The notes under the pieces were generated by a model. That model was not told where the DNA came from, searched no databases, and was given only the letters and a program-made list of their open reading frames with translations. A stretch of 64,000 bases of DNA from the NCBI RefSeq assembly GCF_049747295.1, contig NZ_JBMHJM010000003.1, positions 62,001 to 126,000 on the forward strand, in the 5' to 3' direction. Shown here piece after piece: positions 17,510-25,603 of this stretch; the first letter of the stretch is position 1; each line of letters opens with the position of its first letter. The stretch is from Afipia sp049747295 (lineage in GTDB: Bacteria; Pseudomonadota; Alphaproteobacteria; Rhizobiales; Xanthobacteraceae). Position numbers and translations under genes: made by a program.

Positions 17510-18292
17510 TCAGTGGGCCGCTTCTGCTGCAGCGAGGATAGTGTCGGCAACCTCTTGCGGGTGGCTCAGCATCACGACATGGCTTGCGGAGACACGGGTC
17601 GTACGCGCGCCCATCGCCTTCGCCATCCGGTCCTGCAAATCAGGCGGAATCATGCGGTCGCTCGTCGTGACGATGTCCCAGGTGGGCTTGTTGTGCCATG
17701 CCGCCTCGGTGACCTTCTGGCTCGAGCATTGCTCGGCCCACACACCCTGCGTCGCGGCAATCAGGCGAGCCTCGGACTCGGGCACATCCTGGGCGAACTG
17801 GTGAATCGTGGCGTCGGTCGACAGCCGGAGGTAGCCGCCTGCATCTTTCGTCAGCGCGGACGCCCATGAGGGAGCGGGCAGCCCTTGGAGCATGTCCTGA
17901 ATGGACTGTCCACGGTCGGGCGCGAAGGCGGCGACGTAGACAAGAGCCTTCACCTTGTCGTTCGCGCCCGCCTGTGTGATGACGACGCCTGCCCAGGAGT
18001 GACCCACGAGGACAACGGGACCGGTCTGCTGATCGATCGCATTGCGTGTCGCCGCGACGTCGTCGTTCAGCGAGCTGAGCGGGTTTTGGACCGCGACCAC
18101 CTTGAGCCCCTTGGCTTCCAGCAGCGGGATAACCTTGTTCCAGCTCGATCCATCGGCGAAGGCGCCGTGGACGAGAACGACGGTCTTGCCTTTCAGATTG
18201 TCCGATGATGCTGCGGAAGCCCCTGTGATGCCGGAAAAGACAGAGCCCAACAGAATAGCGGCCGCAAACGTCAATTGAGTGAGGTTCTTCAT
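17510..18292 (-). CDS. Secreted alpha/beta hydrolase
   Basis: 260-residue alpha/beta-hydrolase with a signal peptide (MKNLTQLTFAAAILLGSVFS... ending GASA near residue 27). Seen: oxyanion region VLVHGAFADGSSW (about 38-50), nucleophile elbow VLVGHSWAG (about 94-102, Ser in GHSWG-like context), an acidic residue in TTSDRMIPP, and the late histidine in SHVVMLSHP. SD AGGA lies 5 bases before the ATG. The esterase-like EstC/salicylate-esterase clan is the nearest recognisable group; the substrate is unknown. It is divergent from the HD-GYP/LuxR gene and lies between the two tRNA-Arg copies. Confidence 0.85.
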   Translation of the reverse strand: MKNLTQLTFAAAILLGSVFSGITGASAASSDNLKGKTVVLVHGAFADGSSWNKVIPLLEAKGLKVVAVQNPLSSLNDDVAATRNAIDQQTGPVVLVGHSWAGVVITQAGANDKVKALVYVAAFAPDRGQSIQDMLQGLPAPSWASALTKDAGGYLRLSTDATIHQFAQDVPESEARLIAATQGVWAEQCSSQKVTEAAWHNKPTWDIVTTSDRMIPPDLQDRMAKAMGARTTRVSASHVVMLSHPQEVADTILAAAEAAH

Positions 18293-18439
18293 GATGTCCT
18301 ACCCGTTGTTAATGGTGGCGGGACTTTCTCGCGTTGCTGATCAACCCGGTATCGGTTGAATGACCGACCCCTCGCGGCGTAGCGTTGCGCTATAGTGCTG
18401 AGCACTGCCCCCTTTTCGCGGCGACAAAAATGGGAAGAA

Positions 18440-19894
18440 GTGCCCGCCTTGCGCGTATTCGATGCTGTTAAGGCGCTTGCCTTTATCGGTGACCTCAGCA
18501 TGGGGCAGCCGACGGATCACTCGCTGCGAACCGCATGGCTCGCCTCCCGGCTTGCTGCCGCCGCCGATTTTTCGCCGCCCGTTACCGCCAGTGCGAGGGA
18601 GATTGCGCTGGTCAGATGGTCCGGCTGCACCGCCAACGCGCCAGGTTTTGCCGATCTCCTCGGAGACGACGTGGGCGGCCGCCACGCGATGCTGACAATG
18701 CAGCCGAGATGGAAGCAAGCGGTAGATGCTGGTGGCGGAACGGAGCGAGCGGTGTCGCCGCTTGCCCGCATCCACTGCGAGGTGTCGAGCGAAGTGGGTC
18801 GCATCCTGGGCCTGGGCGTCGAGACGGAATGCGGACTACGCCATATCTTCGAGGCCCATGACGGGAGCGGAATGCCGGATCGGCTTGCGGGCAATGAAAT
18901 TCCGCAAACGGTCTTCGTTGTCGGTCTTGCCGGCGACCTCGAGATCCTCAGCCGCAACTATGGCTTGGAACGTGCACTGGCGCTCATCCGAAGCAAGGAA
19001 GGTGCTCAATACCCTCTGGATCTGGTGGAGTTGCTTCTCGAAGGATCGGCAGATTGGCTCAGAGATCTCAGTGATGAGAATGAGACCGGGATCGAGACAG
19101 CTCTGCTGACCCTCGGCATGGAGCAACCGGCTGCGCCCGAGATCATTGCGGACGTCGCGGACCTGAAAATGCCGTGGATGGCCGGGTTTTCTCGCCGGGT
19201 CGCACGATCCGCAGCCCGATGCTGCATGCAACTCGGCATGGACAAAGCGAGCCAGGAGATTGTGTATCGGGCGGGCCTGATTCACGGTATCGGACGCGCA
19301 GCCGTCCCGAACACGATTTGGGCGGCGACGACACCATTGCCAGCGTCCGCATGGGAGAAGCTTCGCCTTGTTCCGTACTGGACCTCGCGGGCAGGAAGTC
19401 AGATCGCTGCCTTGGCGAAGGAAGCCGAGATCGCGTCCTACGCCTATGAGCGCCTTGACGGATCGGGTTACTTCCGGAGCGCGGCGGGCGCCGCGACCCC
19501 GCGTGAAGGCCAGGTGCTGGCGACGGCGATTGTGTGGGAGGCGCTTCGATCGCGCAGGCCCTGGCGCGAGGCGTTGACCGTCGCGGAAGCAGTCGCCCTC
19601 CTCCGACAGGAGGCGGATCGCGCCCGTCTGGACCGAGAGATCGTCGAGCAGATGATTGCGCCAGCGTCGAACTCGGAGATGCCGCAGAGGAAGGCTGTGG
19701 AGGCGTTACTGTCTCCGCGTGAGACCGACGTGCTGCGCCACATCAGCCTTGGTGCGAGCAACAAAGAGGCCGCGCGCGCACTTGGACTAAGCCCCAGCAC
19801 GGTCGCAACCCATATCGAAAGCGTGTTTCGAAAACTCGGCTGCTCCACCCGCGCGGCCGCAACGCTCAAGGCCTCCACGCTGGGATTACTTTAG
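18440..19894 (+). CDS. HD-GYP-like domain protein with C-terminal LuxR DNA-binding domain
   Basis: 484 residues from the GTG at 18440, where GGGA lies 4 bases upstream and the sequence MPALRVFDAV matches how this family begins; a GTG at 18395 would add 15 residues. The body is HD-GYP-like with HDGSGMPDRL (about 136-145) and a later YERLDGSGYF (about 345-354), but the expected HD pair reads IHGIGRAAVPN, so the metal-binding aspartate is replaced by glycine. The C-terminus is a LuxR helix-turn-helix (LSPRETDVLRHI...STVATHIESVFRKLG, about 425-475). It is likely a transcription factor; cyclic-di-GMP hydrolysis is doubtful. It may control the divergent hydrolase gene (inference). Confidence 0.82.
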   Translation: MPALRVFDAVKALAFIGDLSMGQPTDHSLRTAWLASRLAAAADFSPPVTASAREIALVRWSGCTANAPGFADLLGDDVGGRHAMLTMQPRWKQAVDAGGGTERAVSPLARIHCEVSSEVGRILGLGVETECGLRHIFEAHDGSGMPDRLAGNEIPQTVFVVGLAGDLEILSRNYGLERALALIRSKEGAQYPLDLVELLLEGSADWLRDLSDENETGIETALLTLGMEQPAAPEIIADVADLKMPWMAGFSRRVARSAARCCMQLGMDKASQEIVYRAGLIHGIGRAAVPNTIWAATTPLPASAWEKLRLVPYWTSRAGSQIAALAKEAEIASYAYERLDGSGYFRSAAGAATPREGQVLATAIVWEALRSRRPWREALTVAEAVALLRQEADRARLDREIVEQMIAPASNSEMPQRKAVEALLSPRETDVLRHISLGASNKEAARALGLSPSTVATHIESVFRKLGCSTRAAATLKASTLGLL

Positions 19895-20009
19895 GTTAAG
19901 TGGCAACCGCGAATTCCTTCTCGTCGCACGGGCTCGGAGGGCGATGTGGCAGATAATTTGGCGCCGGTTGGTGCGTTTATACGAAACGCTTTTAAGTATT
20001 TGAAAAAAT

Positions 20010-20086
20010 TGGCGATCCCAGCAGGACTCGAACCTGCAACCCGCGGAGTAGAAATCCGCTACTCTATCCAGTTGAGCTATGGGACC
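20010..20086 (-). tRNA. tRNA-Arg (TCT)
   Basis: A 77-nt tRNA with acceptor GGTCCCA/TGGGATC, D-arm GCTC...GAGT, anticodon stem GCGGA/TCCGC around loop TTTCTAC (anticodon TCT), T-arm GCAGG-TTCGAGT-CCTGC and an encoded CCA. It is the intact partner of the decayed copy at 17332. Confidence 0.97.
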
Positions 20087-20265
20087 GATAACCGTTCGAA
20101 ATCACATAACATCGTTTTATATCGTTCACTACCGTTCAAAAACCGATAATGAACCGCAATTTTTGAAAGCGCCGAGACTTGTACAGTCGCTTTTTTCGAC
20201 TGCTTTTTCCGTAACGCGACTGCCAGTCCCTTGAACCATCCGCTTGAGACTAGCGACCACAGCGC

Positions 20266-20553
20266 ATGAGCACTCATCCGCCTGTCCTACGCACGATCGC
20301 TCTGACGTCCGGCATCGCCGGCACGCTGTTCTGGATCTATACGTTCTACTGGATTTCGAAGCTGCCGCCCGGTGACGGTACGGGCTTCCAGTGGATCGCA
20401 GAGGTGCCGCTGACCGCGGTCTTTGTCTTCCTGACGTTCCCGGCCCTCTCCATAACCGCAAGAACGGGATGGTTCGCCGCGATACTGGGCGTTCTCAATC
20501 TGGGCGCGTTCGCGGTGCTCTGGCTCCAGTTGACGGCGGAGTTCGCGCATTAA
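20266..20553 (+). CDS. Small membrane protein of unknown function
   Basis: 95 residues with three hydrophobic stretches (TIALTSGIAGTLFWIYTFYW, VPLTAVFVFLTFPALSI and WFAAILGVLNLGAFAVLWLQ), so probably a small inner-membrane protein. No domain was recognised. It is followed at once by a strong hairpin shared with the convergent cold-shock gene. The Shine-Dalgarno sequence is weak. Confidence 0.65.
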   Translation: MSTHPPVLRTIALTSGIAGTLFWIYTFYWISKLPPGDGTGFQWIAEVPLTAVFVFLTFPALSITARTGWFAAILGVLNLGAFAVLWLQLTAEFAH

Positions 20554-20580
20554 AAAAACCGCCGGGCGACGGCCGGCGGC
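20552..20580 (-). terminator. Rho-independent terminator after the cold-shock gene
   Basis: GC-rich stem CCGCCGG (20559-20565) with CCGGCGG (20573-20579); read on the minus strand it is followed by seven T, the typical layout for stopping transcription of the cold-shock gene. It may also slow transcription from the opposite gene. Confidence 0.8.
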
Positions 20581-20616
20581 TGTTTAAGATCAATTGTGGT
20601 CAATCCGAGGCGAACG

Positions 20617-20820
20617 TTACTCGACCCGCAAGTTCTCCGCAGACTCTCGGCCCCGGCTTTGGACGATCTCGTAGCTGATCTTGGCCCCCTCGCGAAGATC
20701 AGACAGACCGGCCTTTTCCACTGCCGAGATGTGAACGAAAACGTCCTTGCCGCCTGTTTCCGGAGCGATAAAGCCGTACCCCTTCGTTGCGTTGAACCAC
20801 TTCACAGTTCCTATTGCCAC
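20617..20820 (-). CDS. Cold-shock protein, CspA family
   Basis: 67-residue single cold-shock domain that binds single-stranded RNA/DNA. RNP1 is KGYGFI and RNP2 is VFVHI; the start MAIGTVKWFNATKG is canonical. A GTG at 20820 is chosen because it lies 7 bases after GGGGAGG and because family members begin with this sequence; the longer in-frame start adds an unrelated nonapeptide. Several Csp paralogues are usual in this group of bacteria, so a number is not assigned. Confidence 0.93.
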   Translation of the reverse strand: MAIGTVKWFNATKGYGFIAPETGGKDVFVHISAVEKAGLSDLREGAKISYEIVQSRGRESAENLRVE

Positions 20821-21135
20821 CTGAATGCCTCCCCAACATTTGGTCAAATGGCCGCATTTTGGCCGAGTCGCAGGCTGGTGATTGATTCAGTCCGAATTGC
20901 GACGCCCTGAAATGGGCTGCTGCGAGCCTCGGTGGGCCACCGCTCCGCCTCCCCGGTCCGAAAAAATCCGTCGTGACCGGCTGATGGGATCACGACGGAT
21001 GGGGAGTAGCATTCCGTCGACAATCGTACGCGCGAGGCGCGCGAGTTGCGTTAGAACAAAAGGTCGCATCGCCTCTTTCAAAACGTCGCAGCCCGCAAGG
21101 ATTACCGATGGCTTGAAAGCCTGAGGGAGCGTGCG
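20821..21135. other. Intergenic stretch upstream of the cold-shock gene
   Basis: About 315 bp. It holds the presumed long 5' leader of the cold-shock gene and the terminator of the secreted-protein gene. The open frames in it lack start signals and family features; I see no gene. Confidence 0.5.
20961..21000 (-). terminator. Terminator-like 11-bp inverted repeat
   Basis: Perfect arms ATCCGTCGTGA (20966-20976) and TCACGACGGAT (20990-21000) around a 13-base loop, with a run of A on the left that becomes a U tract on the minus strand. It fits the end of the minus-strand transcript from the secreted-protein gene. Confidence 0.7.
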
Positions 21136-21441
21136 TCATCGGGTGGATAAGGTTTGGCCGGGCCCGGCGATGCCCTGGCCAAGCTCATCCGGTTCCAGGA
21201 TGCGGGCGTATCTAAAGCGATACCCGAAGCTGTGCATACATTCCTTGTAGGCAAGAGAAACGGAATCGGATTGAACCCCGGCCCTGCCGTTGCAAGCACT
21301 TACGTTCGCGTTAAAGACAGCATTACTGCGCTTGTGACCATGCGGCCTGATCGCGTCACGCCAGTAAAAATGCATTTGGTCGGCGCTTGCGCTGGCAAGG
21401 GTGCTCAACAGGACTGCACTCATCATCAGAAAACGTTTCAT
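21136..21441 (-). CDS. Small secreted protein of unknown function
   Basis: 101 residues starting MKRFLMMSAVLLSTLASASA, a clear signal peptide, then a mature part of about 80 residues with two cysteines (ACNGRAG and KECMHSFGYRF). The C-x-C pattern VSACNGRAG...YKECMHSFGYR resembles small periplasmic proteins found in Bradyrhizobium, without known role. The internal ATG at 21441 is chosen because it starts the signal peptide. Confidence 0.7.
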   Translation of the reverse strand: MKRFLMMSAVLLSTLASASADQMHFYWRDAIRPHGHKRSNAVFNANVSACNGRAGVQSDSVSLAYKECMHSFGYRFRYARILEPDELGQGIAGPGQTLSTR

Positions 21442-21663
21442 TGCAAATCTCCACCTATGCGAATATCGGCCGCATAGGTGCGGAACGCCGTTCAAAATTC
21501 ACCGATTACAAATTGGAAATGAAGATCGAACGCGCTAAGAACGTGTCGCCAGACCAGGGCTGACACGGCGATCCACCCTTCGCATTTCTGTTGGATGAGC
21601 GCCTTCGCCGAAATCTGCCATTACGCCTCCAACCATGATGATCTACAGGAAGACCTCACCTCT

Positions 21664-22008
21664 ATGGGATTCAAAGAACCAAGCTTCTTCGACCGGCAAG
21701 CGGCCGCTCGGAACGCAAGAAAGGACATTCTCGAGAAGTTCAAAGCCAAACCGGGTCTGGACGATCCCGCGGTTTTGAAACGCGCAGCCGAACGCCAGGA
21801 GCAGGCGGCCAAACGTGAGGAAGTCCGAAAAGCCCGCGAGGCGGCCAAGGCCGAAGAAAAAGCTCGTGAAATGGAGCAGGCAGCGCAAGCTGCTGCCGAA
21901 GCTGCCCGAGTTCAGGCTGAGGCGGAGGCTACAGAGGCCGAGCTAAAGGCCCAACAAAAGGCCGCACGCGACGCGCGATATGCCGCCCGGAAGGCTAAAA
22001 GGAAATAG
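21664..22008 (+). CDS. DUF6481 family protein
   Basis: 114 residues. The N-terminus MGFKEPSFFDRQAAARNARKD marks the DUF6481 family of alphaproteobacteria; the rest is a highly charged, alanine-rich helix (about 45-114), probably a coiled coil, ending in basic ARDARYAARKAKRK. The ATG at 21664 is preferred over an upstream start because family members begin there. Function is unknown; the basic helix could bind nucleic acid (inference). Confidence 0.8.
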   Translation: MGFKEPSFFDRQAAARNARKDILEKFKAKPGLDDPAVLKRAAERQEQAAKREEVRKAREAAKAEEKAREMEQAAQAAAEAARVQAEAEATEAELKAQQKAARDARYAARKAKRK

Positions 22009-22059
22009 GCCTCGCAAGTCCGGCAATTCCCGGACGGGAAGCACACATTTGAAAACCGT

Positions 22060-22091
22060 GAAGCAGACCGTTCTTTCGAACGATCTGCTTC
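22060..22091. terminator. Bidirectional terminator-like hairpin
   Basis: Arms GAAGCAGACCGTTC (22060-22073) and GAACGATCTGCTTC (22078-22091) with one internal mismatch and a TTTC loop, placed between two convergent genes (DUF6481 and the MXKDX-repeat gene). Confidence 0.7.
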
Positions 22092-22109
22092 AAACGTGAA
22101 ACGAGATGA

Positions 22110-22325
22110 TTACTTTTTCATCTCGTCCTTTTTCATCATGCCGTCGTGCTTCATTCCGTCTTTTTTCATGGCATCCTTCTTCATGCCATCCTTTGTCATG
22201 CCGTCTTCCTTCTTCATGCCGTCCTTGGACATCTTGTCCTGCGCAAATGCGGCCGGAGCGAAGGCAAGGCCGAGGGAGACAACCGCTGCGGAAAGGCCGA
22301 GCGCGATACGGGTGGTGCGTGCCAT
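22110..22325 (-). CDS. Pentapeptide MXKDX repeat protein
   Basis: 71 residues: a signal peptide ending AAFAQ (about residue 29) followed by tandem repeats of the form M-K-K-D-G/A (MKKDG, MKKDA, MKHDG, MMKKD) to the C-terminus. This fits the pentapeptide MXKDX repeat family of exported proteins. The mature peptide is almost all Met, Lys, Asp and Gly; metal binding by methionine and aspartate is possible but unproved. It ends 19 bases from a bidirectional hairpin. Confidence 0.88.
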   Translation of the reverse strand: MARTTRIALGLSAAVVSLGLAFAPAAFAQDKMSKDGMKKEDGMTKDGMKKDAMKKDGMKHDGMMKKDEMKK

Positions 22326-22665
22326 GTGGTTTCATCCTTAAAAGGTTGGTACGACGAATGTCGCCCCAATATCTTCGCCAGATATCCTGCTCCGTTACGC
22401 GGACACGAAAGTTTTCGGACAACCGGGGAATGCGTGGCTTTGTCCGGAGTTCTCTTTCGACGACCACCGCAACGATCTCGCAATGCAGCAAAAAAGGTGT
22501 CAGGCTAACATCTTAAGGCAATAGGCAAACATCGCATCACGACCTATACCAAGGACTAAAATCGCGGGTCATGCAGCCGCGTCATGTTCCTGTTACAACC
22601 GGGCGCCGGAAACGCGGCCAACGTGGTTTCAAAAACCAAGAAGCTTGTTCAAAGGGAGACATTCC
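22326..22665. other. Intergenic stretch between the MXKDX gene and dctP
   Basis: 340 bp lying between divergent genes, so it should hold promoters for both. I see no gene, hairpin or clear operator in it. Confidence 0.5.
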
Positions 22666-23685
22666 ATGCTCACGCGTCGTCATGTTCTTGCATCAGCGCT
22701 CGCTGCGCCCGCCATTCTGCGTTTTAGTACTGCGCAGGCGGCAGAAACCACGCTGAAGATCTCACATCAATTCCCGGGCGGCACGATCGATAAGGGTGAT
22801 TTCCGCGACCGGCTTACGCGAAAGTTCGCGGCTGAAGTGAACAAGCGCAGTGGCGGCGACATCGTTGCCGAGATTTATCCTGGCTCGTCCCTGATCAAGA
22901 CGAACGCTCAGTTTTCTGCCATGCGTAAGGGCGCGCTCGACATGAGCCTCTATCCCCTTCCCTATGCCGGCGGGGAACTGCCCGAAACGAACATCGGCCT
23001 GATGCCTGGACTGGTTCCGACCTACGACGTGGGCTTGAGCTGGAAAACAAAACCGGTCGGCAAGGCTCTCACCGATTTCCTCGCGGACAAAGGCATCGTG
23101 ATGATCTCGTGGGTCTGGCAGGCAGGCGGGGTCGCGAGCCGCACGCGGCCGCTTGTTGCGCCTGAAGACGCCAAGGGTCTGAAGGTGCGTGGCGGTTCGC
23201 GCGAGATGGACATGGTCCTTCAGACGGCGGGCGCTGCGGTGCTATCCGTACCGTCCAACGAAATCTACGCGGCCATGCAGACCGGCGCATGCGATGCCGG
23301 CATCACGTCATCGACCAGCCTGATCTCGTTCCGGCTCGAGGAAGTCGCCAAGCACCTCACCTCGGGCGCAGGCCAATCCTACTGGTTCATGCTCGAGCCG
23401 CTGATGATGTCGAAAGCGATCTTCGACAAGCTCCCGAAAAATCACCAGGACATCATCCTCGCCGTCGGCGCCGAGATGGAAGCCTTTGGCAAGAAAGGCG
23501 CGCAGGACGACGACGTCGAGGTCTCCAAGGTCTATGAGAAAGCGGGCGCAAAGGTCAGCGCACTGGATGCCGCAACGGTCGGCAAATGGCGCGATATCGC
23601 TCGCGATACGGCCTGGAAGGACTACTCGAAGAGAACGGCCAACTGCGCCAGTCTGATGAAGCTTGCGTCCGACGCAGCCACATGA
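22666..23685 (+). CDS. dctP: TRAP transporter solute-binding protein
   Basis: 339-residue periplasmic receptor of a tripartite ATP-independent (TRAP) transporter. The N-terminus LTRRHVLASALAAPAIL is Tat-like with a twin arginine. The DctP fold follows, with the carboxylate-binding arginine region LKVRGGSREMDMVLQ and PSNEIYAAMQTGACDAG. The ATG at 22666 has SD AGGGAG; the earlier in-frame start has none. It overlaps dctQ by 4 bp. Substrate is not predictable; the neighbouring leucine-degradation genes are convergent and need not be related. Confidence 0.92.
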   Translation: MLTRRHVLASALAAPAILRFSTAQAAETTLKISHQFPGGTIDKGDFRDRLTRKFAAEVNKRSGGDIVAEIYPGSSLIKTNAQFSAMRKGALDMSLYPLPYAGGELPETNIGLMPGLVPTYDVGLSWKTKPVGKALTDFLADKGIVMISWVWQAGGVASRTRPLVAPEDAKGLKVRGGSREMDMVLQTAGAAVLSVPSNEIYAAMQTGACDAGITSSTSLISFRLEEVAKHLTSGAGQSYWFMLEPLMMSKAIFDKLPKNHQDIILAVGAEMEAFGKKGAQDDDVEVSKVYEKAGAKVSALDAATVGKWRDIARDTAWKDYSKRTANCASLMKLASDAAT

Positions 23686-24236
23686 CGCACGGTCTGGTCG
23701 ATGATCGGCATACGCCGGTCGAGCCCGCCTCGAGCAATCCGCTCGTGGCGGGCTTCGCCCATGCCCTTGCCGTCTGCAATCGCATCATCCTCGTGCTGGG
23801 GTCTGTGGCGCTCGTTCTCGCGTGCCTGATCCTCAGCTACAGCGTCGTGTCACGGACCCTGTTTCATGCCGCGACCTATTGGCAGGATGAAGCTGCGGTG
23901 TTCCTGCTGGTCGGGGCAACGTTCATGACCTCGGCGTTCGTGCAAAGCCAACGCGGTCACATCGGCATTGAAGCCTTCGTGCATCTGCTATCGCCTCGCA
24001 TCAACCGGATCCGGTTGACGCTGGTGGATATTGTGAGCCTCGGCTTCTGCGCTTTCTTCGCATGGAAATCGTGGACCCTGACCCATGAAGCGTATGTCGA
24101 TGGTCAGGTTTCGAATTCGATCTGGAGCCCGCCGCTGGCAATTCCCTATGCGCTCATGGCCGCCGGCATGACGCTGCTCTGCGTGCAGATCGCTCTGCAA
24201 ATTGTTCTCTCGTTTGGCAGGGCCAACCGATCATGA
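23682..24236 (+). CDS. dctQ: TRAP transporter small permease
   Basis: 184-residue DctQ subunit with four membrane spans (for example IILVLGSVALVLACLILSYS and LALAIPYALMAAGMTLLCVQ region). The conserved YWQDEAAVFLLVGATFM segment (about 66-82) is typical. The ATG at 23682 overlaps the dctP stop (ATGA) and the stop overlaps the dctM start by 4 bp, so the three genes form one coupled operon. Confidence 0.92.
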   Translation: MTHGLVDDRHTPVEPASSNPLVAGFAHALAVCNRIILVLGSVALVLACLILSYSVVSRTLFHAATYWQDEAAVFLLVGATFMTSAFVQSQRGHIGIEAFVHLLSPRINRIRLTLVDIVSLGFCAFFAWKSWTLTHEAYVDGQVSNSIWSPPLAIPYALMAAGMTLLCVQIALQIVLSFGRANRS

Positions 24237-25591
24237 CCGTATTTGGAATCGGGATCAGTTACGGTCTCGCCACCCTCCTCGTGATGTTTTCCGGCATGCC
24301 GATTGCATTTGCACTCGGCGCTGTCGCCGTCGTCTTCATGGCGATTTACATGCCGTCCGCCTCCCTCGATACGGTGACGCAGAACGTCTATGAGGAGATG
24401 GCATCCATCACCCTGTTGTCGATCCCGCTGTTTATTCTCAAAGGCGCTGCGATCGGAAAATCCCGGGCCGGACAGGATCTTTATTCAGCGCTGCACGCGT
24501 GGCTGCACAAGGTTCCCGGCGGATTAGGTGTGGCAAATGTCTTTGCCTGTGCGCTGTTCGCGGCGATGGCCGGCTCCTCTCCCGCGACGTGTTCGGCAAT
24601 TGGGTCAGCCGGTATTCCGGAAATGCGTAAGCGCGGCTATTCGGGCGGATTTGCTGCCGGCATCATTGCCGCTGGCGGCACGCTCGGCATCCTGTTGCCG
24701 CCATCGATCACCATGATCCTTTTCGCCGTTGCCGCCGAGAAGTCGCTCGGGCGGCTGTTTCTGGCGGGTATCGGGCCGGGTCTTCTGCTGGTGAGCTTGT
24801 TCGGCACCTACGCAGTGCTGCGGTTCCGCAAGGAATACGCCACCGCCAAGGAAGTTTACGAAAAGACCGGCACCACGTCTCCTATTCTCGTCCACGACGA
24901 TTTTACAATGGCGGAGCGCTTCAACGTCCTGCCGCGCGTGTTGCCCTTCGTCCTTCTGTTGACCGGTGTCATGATCGCCTTGTACGGCGGCTACGCGACG
25001 CCTTCGGAGACCGCCGGCCTTGGCGGCTTGCTGGCGCTGCTCTTGATTGCGCTGATCTACGGCGTGTGGAAGCCAAGCGACCTGTCACCGATCCTCACGT
25101 CCACGATCAGGGAATCGACCATGCTGATGCTGATCATCGGCATGTCGCTGCTTTATTCTTACGTGATGAGTTATCTCACCATCTCGCAATCGGCCGCGAG
25201 CGCCATCGTGGCGATGCATCTGCCAAAATGGGAATTGCTGGCGGCAATCCTCGGCATGACCATCGTGCTGGGCTTCTTTCTGCCGCCGGTGTCCATCATC
25301 CTGATGACGGCGCCGATCATTCTCCCGCCGCTTCGCGCCGCGGGCTTCGACATCATCTGGTTCGGCGTTGTGCTGACCATCGTGATGGAGATGGGATTGA
25401 TCCATCCGCCGGTCGGACTGAACATCTTCGTCATTCGCAACGTCGCTCCCGACATCCCTCTCAGCGAGGTGATCTGGGGCACAGTGCCGTTCGTCCTTCT
25501 GATGGCCTTCGCCGTGCTGCTGCTGTGTTTCTTCCCGGAAATCTCGACAGGGCTGCCGAACATGATCATGGGACCTGACGGCAGTCCGTAG
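24233..25591 (+). CDS. dctM: TRAP transporter large permease
   Basis: 452-residue DctM subunit with about twelve spans, the sodium-coupled channel of the TRAP system. Typical segments are FACALFAAMAGSSPATCSAIG and GGTLGILLPPSITMILF. It overlaps dctQ by 4 bp and ends 12 bp from the convergent HMG-CoA lyase gene; no terminator hairpin was seen in this short gap. Confidence 0.94.
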   Translation: MTVFGIGISYGLATLLVMFSGMPIAFALGAVAVVFMAIYMPSASLDTVTQNVYEEMASITLLSIPLFILKGAAIGKSRAGQDLYSALHAWLHKVPGGLGVANVFACALFAAMAGSSPATCSAIGSAGIPEMRKRGYSGGFAAGIIAAGGTLGILLPPSITMILFAVAAEKSLGRLFLAGIGPGLLLVSLFGTYAVLRFRKEYATAKEVYEKTGTTSPILVHDDFTMAERFNVLPRVLPFVLLLTGVMIALYGGYATPSETAGLGGLLALLLIALIYGVWKPSDLSPILTSTIRESTMLMLIIGMSLLYSYVMSYLTISQSAASAIVAMHLPKWELLAAILGMTIVLGFFLPPVSIILMTAPIILPPLRAAGFDIIWFGVVLTIVMEMGLIHPPVGLNIFVIRNVAPDIPLSEVIWGTVPFVLLMAFAVLLLCFFPEISTGLPNMIMGPDGSP

Positions 25592-25603
25592 CTGCCGCCC
25601 GGA

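Noticed and set aside
20882..21124. Possible gene upstream of the cold-shock gene
   Set aside because: No Shine-Dalgarno sequence, no family features, and it contains the terminator hairpin of the neighbouring gene.
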